A DNA stretch of 14,258 nucleotides from Clostridia bacterium (lineage in GTDB: Bacteria > Bacillota > Clostridia > CAKSNL01 > HGM11501): NCBI GenBank assembly GCA_017390225.1, contig JAFPCL010000174.1, positions 1 through 14,258 of the forward strand, written 5' to 3'. Position 1 is the first letter of the stretch; every line of letters begins with the position of its first letter. Position numbers and translations under genes: made by a program. Shown here one piece after another: positions 1-5,578 of this stretch. The notes below the pieces were generated by a model. The model did no database searches, was not told where the DNA came from, and was given only the letters and a program-made list of their open reading frames with translations.

Positions 1-387
1 AATGTTGCGCTGAATCGACCGGTAGTGGTATCGTCTACAACATCGGATGAATTTATTCAGTGGAAATGGCACTATAGCTTTCTGGCAACGGATAGAATCG
101 ATACCTTCTTCCCTGTGGGTTACGGCGATGATTTCCGTGTGTCGAAGCTGAGCGATGCAACGCTTTCACAGGCGCTGACGCAAAGAGGGGACTACCGGAA
201 CGGCATTGAGCCTTTCACGGCGCCCGAAACGGGTGTGTATACCTTCACTTTCACAGTGACGGGGAAATTCTATCTGCACGATGTGGACGAACGGTACACG
301 CAAAATATGCCGGGCATGAAACCTGTTATCGAGCTGAGAAAGTTTACGATTAACGGCACGGAAATGCACGGGATTGACAAACAGTAA
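1..387 (+). CDS. C-terminal part of an unrecognised protein (5' end outside window)
   Basis: The reading frame is open from the first base of the window to TAA at 385-387, so this is the last 128 residues of a longer protein. A GTG at 25 could be read as a start, but no ribosome binding site precedes it and the frame continues upstream, so I treat the gene as truncated by the window edge. The visible part is soluble, with alternating hydrophobic and polar residues. One stretch (APETGVYTFTFTVTGKFYL) looks like beta strands of an extracellular beta-sandwich. No membrane segment, sorting signal or catalytic motif is visible. I do not recognise the family. A terminator follows directly, so the gene ends its transcription unit. 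Confidence 0.7.
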   Translation, partial: NVALNRPVVVSSTTSDEFIQWKWHYSFLATDRIDTFFPVGYGDDFRVSKLSDATLSQALTQRGDYRNGIEPFTAPETGVYTFTFTVTGKFYLHDVDERYTQNMPGMKPVIELRKFTINGTEMHGIDKQ

Positions 388-399
388 AATTTTCTGTAG

Positions 400-426
400 G
401 GAACGCCCCATGTGGCGTTCCTTTTT
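400..426 (+). terminator. Rho-independent terminator after the first gene
   Basis: A perfect 8-bp stem GGAACGCC/GGCGTTCC (400-407 with 414-421) encloses a 6-base loop and is followed by TTTTT (422-426). It begins 12 bases after the stop codon at 387. Confidence 0.85.
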
Positions 427-457
427 ATGTTCAAAATTAAATAGGGACGCAATGGGA

Positions 458-533
458 ATTGTAAGGCACAGCCTTTAGGATGTGCCGCAAATACGGCATT
501 TGCGGTGCGTCGGAAATCGCCGCACCCTACAAT
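458..533. repeat. Hairpin-rich intergenic element with inverted ends
   Basis: The segment is bounded by near-perfect inverted ends (ATTGTAAGG at 458-466 and CCCTACAAT at 525-533, one mismatch). Inside are three consecutive stems: GGCACA/TGTGCC (465-470 with 481-486), CCGCAAAT/ATTTGCGG (485-492 with 498-505) and GGTGCG/CGCACC (504-509 with 521-526). It is richer in GC than the AT-rich sequence after it and has no convincing coding content. This is the architecture of a small non-autonomous repeat or MITE-like element. No second copy is present in the window, so the repeat assignment is an inference. Confidence 0.45.
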
Positions 534-596
534 ATATGCATGTATCGGCACAAGGGAGGGAAAATATTAATTTTTAATTACATTTTTCCACAATAT

Positions 597-625
597 TTGA
601 CGTTGCATGGCATCTTTGCTATAAT
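597..625 (+). promoter_or_regulatory. Promoter for the deacetylase-like/CARF gene pair
   Basis: TTGACG (597-602) and TATAAT (620-625) are separated by exactly 17 bp, with a TGC extension just before the -10 box. This is a near-consensus housekeeping promoter and predicts transcription from about 632, giving a leader of roughly 100 nt before the ATG at 733. No other promoter of this quality lies between the terminator at 426 and the gene. Confidence 0.8.
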
Positions 626-641
626 AAAATTAACAAGTTAT

Positions 642-695
642 CTGCAAAAAAAGGAACTACGGGCAAAAGGCGGCTATGTTAATGGATTTTTGCAG
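642..695 (+). promoter_or_regulatory. Structured 5' leader with a 9-bp closing stem
   Basis: CTGCAAAAA (642-650) and TTTTTGCAG (687-695) pair perfectly over 9 bp and close a 36-nt internal region rich in purines. The structure lies wholly within the predicted leader of the gene at 733. A very short reading frame (676-714, 12 codons plus stop, starting MLMDF) overlaps its 3' side and has a weak purine-rich sequence before it. The leader does not match any riboswitch consensus I can recall, so a regulatory role is inferred from structure and position only. Confidence 0.35.
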
Positions 696-732
696 TAAAA
701 AACACAGCACCTGATATAGAGAGGAACAGAAA

Positions 733-2088
733 ATGAAGGAATACGAAAGCTATTGGGAAGAACAGGAAAAGGATTATCGGCAACGGCGAGAGGAAAGAAA
801 AGCAGAGCGGCTGAAAGAGTTAAAACGCAGACGAAGAAGACGTCGCATGGCAGTTCTCAGTGTGTTTTTAACACTGGTTGTCGTCATTGTGATTGGTACG
901 GTACATAATAAAATCGGAAAAAAAGCACGGGAAGAGGAAGAAGCGGCAAAACAGCTTGTTTTGGAGCAGAAGCAAAATGCAACCAATGAAATGGAGCAGC
1001 TTCTTTTGGGCTACTACTGTGATGAAGCTGCCGCCGTTCTGGCATCGTGTACGGCTTTTTCCGAGGAAGAAATTCTTTCTTGGCAAGAAAAAATCACGGC
1101 ACAAAAAAATATGCTTGTGCCCTTTGAAGGTGAAGTTCCGCATATTTTCTTTCACTGCCTGATTGTGTACCCCGAGCTTGCCTTTGACGGGGAATACACC
1201 CAAGACGGCTATGATGCATGGATGGTCACCACTAAAGAATTTTCCGCCATGCTGGAGCAGTTATATGCAAAAAACTATATCCTGATTCGTATGCAGGATT
1301 TGTACACGGAAAATCCCGACGGTACGCTTACGGAAAACACGTTATATCTGCCTGCAGGGAAAACGCCTTTGGTGATTTCCATTGATGATGTGTGCTACTA
1401 TCCCTATATGGCAGGTGACGGTTTTGCCAATAAATTAGTTTTGGAAAACGGAATCGTGCGTACAGAAGTTACCACGCCGCAAGGAGAAACGATCGTTACG
1501 GGGGATGGCGATGTGATTCCGATTTTGGACGATTTTGTGAAAGCGCATCCCGATTTTTCCTGGCGCGGTGCTAAAGGCGTGATTGCCGTGACGGGCTATG
1601 AGGGACTTTTGGGCTATCGTGTGTCCAATGAAGAGGATATTGCCTTTGCCGAGGCAGAAAAAACAGCGGTTCGCCCGATTATTCAGGCACTTTACGACAC
1701 AGGTTGGGAATTTGCCAGCCACAGCTTTACCCATAATGATTATTTCAAAGATTATTCTATGACTATGGAACAGATGAAATACGATTCCGACAAATGGCAA
1801 CGCATGATCGGCAGTGTCATTGATGAGATATACGGAGAAGTCAACACCTTCATTTCTCCCTTTGGCGTGGTTTTTGACAAAGAGGACGAGAGAATGCACT
1901 ATCTGATGGATAACTTTAACTTTAAAGCCTATTGCCCTGTAGATTCTACGCCGATGGTTGTGTTCTACGACACGTATTTTACGATGAATCGCTGTGCCGT
2001 TGACGGTGTTTCCTTGCGAGGAAATCAAGGGGTGTTGTCCCGTTATTTTGATTGCAACAGTGTTTATGACACAAGAAGACCGTACTAA
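733..2088 (+). CDS. Membrane-anchored polysaccharide deacetylase-like (NodB/CE4) protein
   Basis: This 451-residue protein starts at an ATG preceded by GAGAGG. Residues 1-38 are extremely charged, ending in a run of arginines. Residues 39-57 form one transmembrane segment, and residues 66-90 look coiled-coil-like, so the catalytic part is probably outside the membrane. The NodB-type motifs are visible in order: SIDD at 216-219 (motif 1), SHSFTH at 329-334 (motif 2, metal-binding His330 and His334) and ISPFG at 374-378 (motif 3). Motif 3 has Ser375 where CE4 enzymes normally have Arg, and the gap between motifs 1 and 2 (about 110 residues) is long for the family. Family members remove acetyl groups from peptidoglycan or other glycans. 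Activity here is probable but not certain. The stop codon overlaps the ribosome binding site of the next gene, so the two are probably co-transcribed. Confidence 0.8.
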   Translation: MKEYESYWEEQEKDYRQRREERKAERLKELKRRRRRRRMAVLSVFLTLVVVIVIGTVHNKIGKKAREEEEAAKQLVLEQKQNATNEMEQLLLGYYCDEAAAVLASCTAFSEEEILSWQEKITAQKNMLVPFEGEVPHIFFHCLIVYPELAFDGEYTQDGYDAWMVTTKEFSAMLEQLYAKNYILIRMQDLYTENPDGTLTENTLYLPAGKTPLVISIDDVCYYPYMAGDGFANKLVLENGIVRTEVTTPQGETIVTGDGDVIPILDDFVKAHPDFSWRGAKGVIAVTGYEGLLGYRVSNEEDIAFAEAEKTAVRPIIQALYDTGWEFASHSFTHNDYFKDYSMTMEQMKYDSDKWQRMIGSVIDEIYGEVNTFISPFGVVFDKEDERMHYLMDNFNFKAYCPVDSTPMVVFYDTYFTMNRCAVDGVSLRGNQGVLSRYFDCNSVYDTRRPY

Positions 2089-2099
2089 AGGAGAAAAAC

Positions 2100-3338
2100 A
2101 TGATTTACGTAGAATTTTTTGACAGGAATCCCTTGGAGAATGTTTGCAGTTGTCTTGCCGCTATGCCGGAAAAGGTCATTATGATTGGTTCAGAGAAAAA
2201 AATAATGAAAAAACAGCAGATGCGGTTCAAGCGGATTCTGGAAGGGCGCGGTATCGAAACGGAATTTATTAACATGGAAGCCGACGAAGAAAATATGCAG
2301 CATCAGATTGAAGTGTTAACATCGGTTGTAAATGCTTATGACGACTGTGTTTTCGATTTGACGGGCGGGGACGAGCTTTCTCTGGTGGCGGCAGGCATTA
2401 TCTATGAAAGATATCGGGAGCAAAAGAAAATTCGTCTGCAACGTGTCAGCATCAAAACCAATATGGTGCTGGATTGCGAAATCGACGGCAAGTCTTCAAA
2501 AAGTCCGATGCCCGAGCTTTCCATAGAGGAAAACATATTGCTGTATGGCGGCGACGTTATTTATTCTTCCGACGGATGCGCAAATGTAACGTCCGTATGG
2601 GAGGATTCGGAAAGCTTTTTTAAAGACGTTGACCGGATATGGGACGTGGCAAGGCAAGACCCAAAAGCGTGGTCCTCGCATATTGGGAAAATGGCTTTGG
2701 CAGAAAGCCATAGAGACTCCCAAAAATCCGATGAACTGACAACGGTTTTAGATACCGAAAAAAACAAAGGAATCGGCTTTTTCGTGAATTTTGATATTTT
2801 AAATCAATTGACCAAGAATAATCTGATTGCATATGAATTCAAAAAAGGATGCTTTCAAATCCAATATAAAAACGAACAGGTCAAAAAGTGCATGAGCAAA
2901 GAGGGCATGGCACTGGAAATGAAAGTATATGTGACGGCAAAGCGATTAAAACAAGACGGAAATCCTCTGTATAACGATGTGATGAACGGCGTGGTTATTG
3001 ACTGGGACGGCAATCTGACGCAGATGGGAAATCCGTATAATGAGATGGATGTGTGCCTGATGAAAGGAAGTATCCCCATTTTTATTTCGTGTAAAAGCGG
3101 AGATGTTTCCTTGGATGAGCTCTTTAAATTGAGCTCGGTAGGCGAGCATTTTGGTAGCGTATATGCAAAAAAGATTCTTTTTGCGAATCACTTGCCCGTG
3201 AAAAAAGAAGCCAGACAGCATATGATCAACCGTGCAAAGGATTTGGGGATTTTCATTGTTGAAAAGGCGCATCAGTTGTCGGAGGAGGCTTTTTGTGCCA
3301 CAGTGGAATCACTATATAAAAATCAAAAAAATGCATAA
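2100..3338 (+). CDS. Card1/Can2-like CARF-domain nuclease (DUF1887 family), CRISPR-independent context
   Basis: The protein has 412 residues, with AAAGGAG at 2087-2093 placed 6 nt before the ATG. Residues 1-150 look like a Rossmann-like CARF sensor: the opening FFDRNPLENV, the strand KVIMIGS and the ligand-loop motif DLTGGDE (86-92) are typical of DUF1887. Residues 220-268 look like a winged helix. Residues 269-390 form the nuclease-like part, with Glu273 in a helix, NEMD at 314-317 and ISCKSG at 329-334 as the PD-(D/E)xK core, although Ser330 stands where an acidic residue is expected. Characterised relatives (Card1, Can2) are nucleases switched on by cyclic oligoadenylates made by Cas10 in type III CRISPR. 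No Cas gene or array is in the window, so the activating ligand and the target are unknown. It is probably co-transcribed with the preceding gene, 11 bp away. Confidence 0.85.
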   Translation: MIYVEFFDRNPLENVCSCLAAMPEKVIMIGSEKKIMKKQQMRFKRILEGRGIETEFINMEADEENMQHQIEVLTSVVNAYDDCVFDLTGGDELSLVAAGIIYERYREQKKIRLQRVSIKTNMVLDCEIDGKSSKSPMPELSIEENILLYGGDVIYSSDGCANVTSVWEDSESFFKDVDRIWDVARQDPKAWSSHIGKMALAESHRDSQKSDELTTVLDTEKNKGIGFFVNFDILNQLTKNNLIAYEFKKGCFQIQYKNEQVKKCMSKEGMALEMKVYVTAKRLKQDGNPLYNDVMNGVVIDWDGNLTQMGNPYNEMDVCLMKGSIPIFISCKSGDVSLDELFKLSSVGEHFGSVYAKKILFANHLPVKKEARQHMINRAKDLGIFIVEKAHQLSEEAFCATVESLYKNQKNA

Positions 3339-3347
3339 TTGATATGA

Positions 3348-3387
3348 ACAAGGGATATGCTAAAAATGTATATCCCTTGTATTTTTT
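3348..3387 (+). terminator. Strong terminator after the CARF nuclease gene
   Basis: A perfect 11-bp stem ACAAGGGATAT/ATATCCCTTGT (3348-3358 with 3370-3380) has an 11-nt loop and is followed by A plus six T (3382-3387). It lies 9 bp after the CARF gene and only 21 bp before the next start codon. The gene at 3409 therefore depends either on read-through or on a promoter I cannot see. Confidence 0.9.
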
Positions 3388-3408
3388 CAGAAAAGAAGGT
3401 GACAGCTG

Positions 3409-3810
3409 ATGGATGCCGAGACAGTTACTCCTGTATTTATTCGATGGATGCATAGCATAACGGACGAAATAGCGGATATGGAAAAGGTATGCTTTGTGGG
3501 CATCCATGACAGAGGAGATCAGCTGGCAAAGCATATGGCAGAATATTTGCTTGCAAAAGAACATATCAGTATTTCTGTGTATTCTTTAAAGTCATGCGCT
3601 AAGGCAGAAAAAACCACTGCGATTTTGGTTACCGATCTGCTTTGCACGGGAAAAACCTGTTGCCATGCGGTGAACAAAATGCTTGCGACGGGGGCGTTTT
3701 CGCACATATATCTTGCAACCATGACGGATGCATACAACAGAAGAAACGTGCCAATCAAAGCCGATTTTGTGGGAGAACGCAGGTTTATTCCCGAGGATGA
3801 GAAGTTGTGA
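3409..3810 (+). CDS. Short PyrR-like phosphoribosyltransferase homologue
   Basis: The protein has 133 residues, with GAAGGTG at 3395-3401, 7 nt before the ATG. It follows the fold order of PyrR: an N-terminal helix (RWMHSITDEIA), VGIHDRG (30-36, the PyrR VGIxxRG strand-loop), AILVTDLLCTGKT (71-83, the PRPP-binding loop) and a C-terminal strand pair ending in IKADFVG (116-122). PyrR is usually about 180 residues. The missing part corresponds to the segment carrying the LDIxLYRDD motif. The PRPP loop has Thr75 where PyrR-type enzymes usually have an acidic residue. It could be a nucleotide-sensing relic, an RNA-binding PyrR derivative or a divergent enzyme. No pyrimidine gene is nearby, so I do not call it pyrR. 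The 3' end runs close to the promoter of the next gene. Confidence 0.65.
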   Translation: MDAETVTPVFIRWMHSITDEIADMEKVCFVGIHDRGDQLAKHMAEYLLAKEHISISVYSLKSCAKAEKTTAILVTDLLCTGKTCCHAVNKMLATGAFSHIYLATMTDAYNRRNVPIKADFVGERRFIPEDEKL

Positions 3811-3858
3811 AGAAACGAAAAGTGCTTTGGCGACAGGCGACAAAATCATGCTTTTTAC

Positions 3859-3887
3859 TTGACAAACTAAATAATATACTGTATAAT
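3859..3887 (+). promoter_or_regulatory. Consensus promoter for the DUF2007-like gene
   Basis: A perfect TTGACA (3859-3864) and a perfect TATAAT (3882-3887) are 17 bp apart, predicting a start of transcription near 3894. Because this promoter lies inside a longer open frame that begins at 3807, it argues that the real gene starts downstream, at 3963. Confidence 0.9.
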
Positions 3888-3905
3888 AATATGCATATAT
3901 CGATA

Positions 3906-3945
3906 ATCATGCGCCGACATGATGGAAAATGCCGATATCTTCGGC
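3906..3945 (+). promoter_or_regulatory. Two leader hairpins before the DUF2007-like gene
   Basis: ATCATG/CATGAT (3906-3911 with 3918-3923) encloses the loop CGCCGA. GCCGA/TCGGC (3931-3935 with 3941-3945) lies just before the ribosome binding site (3947-3953). The loop of the first hairpin also contains GCCGA, so TCGGC could pair with either copy. The stems are short and a regulatory role is speculative. Confidence 0.25.
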
Positions 3946-3962
3946 AGGAAAGGATGAATTGT

Positions 3963-4160
3963 ATGTGGATCGTTGTCTGTACCGTGCAGAGCAAAGAGAC
4001 CGCTGAGCAGATGGGCAAATTTCTGGAAGAAGCCGGACTTCTGTTTAAAATCCGCCCTTTAGCCGCCAGTCAGGAGACGGAAAATCCATGCTATGAAGTT
4101 CTTGTGCCGGAATCTGAGGCAGAGCAAGCACACATTGTACTCATCGACAATAATATGTAA
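3963..4160 (+). CDS. Small DUF2007-like protein
   Basis: I place the start at the ATG at 3963, giving 65 residues beginning MWIVVCTVQS. AGGAAAGG lies just upstream at the right spacing and the consensus promoter ends at 3887. The in-frame ATG at 3954 touches the ribosome binding site, and the one at 3807 lies before the promoter. The sequence has the pattern of DUF2007-type small proteins: a first strand (WIVVCTV), a helix that picks up the next segment (KETAEQMGKFLEEAGL), a basic strand, and a final VLVPESEAEQAHIVL helix. These proteins have a ferredoxin-like fold and are annotated as putative signal-transducing proteins, with no firm function. It is a single-gene unit between its own promoter and terminator. 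Confidence 0.65.
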   Translation: MWIVVCTVQSKETAEQMGKFLEEAGLLFKIRPLAASQETENPCYEVLVPESEAEQAHIVLIDNNM

Positions 4161-4170
4161 TCTTAAAATA

Positions 4171-4215
4171 AAACAAAAAAGAAAATCACGATTTTCGTGA
4201 TTTTCTTTTTTGTTT
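4171..4215. terminator. Bidirectional terminator between convergent genes
   Basis: A perfect 21-bp inverted repeat (4171-4191 with 4195-4215) leaves only three T in the loop. The outer arms are A-rich on the left and T-rich on the right, so a U-tract follows the core stem in either direction. It lies between the ends of the plus-strand DUF2007-like gene (4160) and the minus-strand ypeB gene (4239) and serves both. Confidence 0.9.
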
Positions 4216-4238
4216 ATGGGAACATAGAGAAAGGATGC

Positions 4239-5525
4239 TTAATAGAAATTCGGCTCCGTTAAAAACAGCTCTTCTTCTCTGCCTGTGGCGCAGTTGACAT
4301 ACAAATAGAATGTTTTATCATCTTTTGTGCCGATGATTTCGTGGCACAGAATTTCTTTTCCCGTAGCGGTGGGAATCACGGCAAGGCGTGTTGTTTGGAC
4401 GGAAAGGTCGGCTCTATGAGAGAGTGCTTGCTCCAAGGAATAAATCGGGGGATTAAAAGCTCTTGTGTGGTGGTTAGCAAGATAGCCTGTGGCATCAAAG
4501 CCTGTAATCTCACCGTTGTCGGCGGCAACCTTCACGCGCAGAAGATCGGGGTATAAAACAACGCCTTCTTGTGTGGCGGCATAGCTGTAGATATATTCCG
4601 TACCCAAATCGTGTTTCGTCAAAAGAGTAAAATCATAATAGCCGTGCAGATTCAAAAACTTTTCGGCATACGATTCTGCCGTAGCCATATCCATGGTGGC
4701 ATCTAAAAGCAGACGATCTTGCATCCATGTGGCAAGCTTGCCGCCGTTTTGAGTGACGGCAATATAGGTGTTTGCCGTATCATGATTGATGGTGGCGGCA
4801 AAGGTGGCAGGTGTGCCGGCAACGGCGCTGACCGTGTTGGGCGTGACGGCGCACAGAGCGTGAATCGATTTTTTCGCTTCTTCTTCGGAAATCAATCGTT
4901 CTTTATACAGATCGGCATGAGAAGATGATACCACACTGTCCGAAGAGTGCGTGCCTTCATAAACGATTTCCGGATATTCTTTAAAATCGCTTTCTGTGTC
5001 ATACAGATGTTTTGAAAAGTTTTCGTCATGACCGCCCAAAAACTTTTCAAAGGACAAAGTGCCCAGGCGCAGTTCGTCTGCGGCGGTATTTAAGTGGCTA
5101 CGCAGTACCCCGGCATAGGATGCAAGGCTTGCAAGCTGGGACTGCTCTGTGTCGGACAGGATGCCGTCACTTAAATGCCGAAGAGAAACGGCGTGTCCGA
5201 ATTCTCCGGTTTGGGTTAGAAACAGAGCTGTTTTATCAAGCGCGGTATCAAAAATCGGCAGTTGCCCCATGGCGGAAATGGCGGCGTTGGAATAGGTGTG
5301 GAGCTTGGTAGACAGGCGCGCAATCTCATATGGATCGTGTGTAACGGCACTGATGAGCAGTGTATCTTCAATTTCGGCAACGTAGCCTTCCACTTCATTG
5401 AGGGCATAGCTATAAGCAAGCTGCAAACGGTTTTCATAGGCACGTATGCGCTCTTGTTGCCACAACAGAAGTGCGGCGCAAACAGTCAGTGTTGCAATCA
5501 GCATCAGGGAAACTTTTCTTTTCAA
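4239..5525 (-). CDS. ypeB: Germination protein YpeB
   Basis: This 428-residue protein begins at TTG (5525-5523), with a perfect AAGGAGG at 5535-5541, 9 nt upstream. In Bacillus, YpeB is made in the forespore and is needed for the cortex-lytic enzyme SleB to be assembled and to act during spore germination. Residues 6-22 form an uncleaved signal anchor. Residues 25-185 are helical, as in the YpeB N-terminal domain. The family signature around YPEIVYEGTHSSDS (184-197) is clear. After it come repeated PepSY-like units, with helices starting near 211, 280 and 363. Length matches the Bacillus protein (about 450). No sleB lies next to it, unlike the usual sleB-ypeB pair; instead it is the last gene of an operon for exported proteins. 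Its ribosome binding site is buried in a hairpin. Confidence 0.88.
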   Translation of the reverse strand: MKRKVSLMLIATLTVCAALLLWQQERIRAYENRLQLAYSYALNEVEGYVAEIEDTLLISAVTHDPYEIARLSTKLHTYSNAAISAMGQLPIFDTALDKTALFLTQTGEFGHAVSLRHLSDGILSDTEQSQLASLASYAGVLRSHLNTAADELRLGTLSFEKFLGGHDENFSKHLYDTESDFKEYPEIVYEGTHSSDSVVSSSHADLYKERLISEEEAKKSIHALCAVTPNTVSAVAGTPATFAATINHDTANTYIAVTQNGGKLATWMQDRLLLDATMDMATAESYAEKFLNLHGYYDFTLLTKHDLGTEYIYSYAATQEGVVLYPDLLRVKVAADNGEITGFDATGYLANHHTRAFNPPIYSLEQALSHRADLSVQTTRLAVIPTATGKEILCHEIIGTKDDKTFYLYVNCATGREEELFLTEPNFY

Positions 5526-5530
5526 AATAT

Positions 5531-5573
5531 AAAACCTCCTTTTTTCGATAGTCTGTCAAAAAAAGGAGGTTTT
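5531..5573 (-). promoter_or_regulatory. Hairpin that buries the ypeB ribosome binding site
   Basis: Positions 5531-5545 and 5559-5573 form a perfect 15-bp inverted repeat with a 13-nt loop. On the minus-strand transcript the first arm carries CCTCC and the second carries AAGGAGG, the ribosome binding site of ypeB, which is therefore completely base-paired. The structure starts 5 nt after the stop codon of the preceding gene. It may also work as a weak terminator, since it is followed by TTTATATTTT-like sequence, but the U-tract is interrupted. Either way it should lower ypeB expression relative to the upstream genes. Confidence 0.7.
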
Positions 5574-5578
5574 TATTC

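Noticed and set aside
480..698. 72-residue plus-strand reading frame in the gap before the deacetylase gene
   Set aside because: It runs across the hairpin element, the promoter and the leader, has no ribosome binding site and no protein-like composition.
642..714. Known riboswitch in the leader of the deacetylase gene
   Set aside because: I compared it by eye with c-di-GMP-I, c-di-GMP-II, glycine, guanidine, preQ1 and SAM patterns, and none of their conserved cores is present.
3409..3810. Calling the gene pyrR with pyrimidine-operon control
   Set aside because: It is about 45 residues short, lacks a key motif region and has no pyrimidine genes nearby, so the name would claim too much.
3807..3962. 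Longer start (ATG at 3807) for the DUF2007-like gene
   Set aside because: The extra 52 codons contain a perfect TTGACA-17-TATAAT promoter and leader hairpins, and the part has no domain character. The start at 3963 has a good ribosome binding site.
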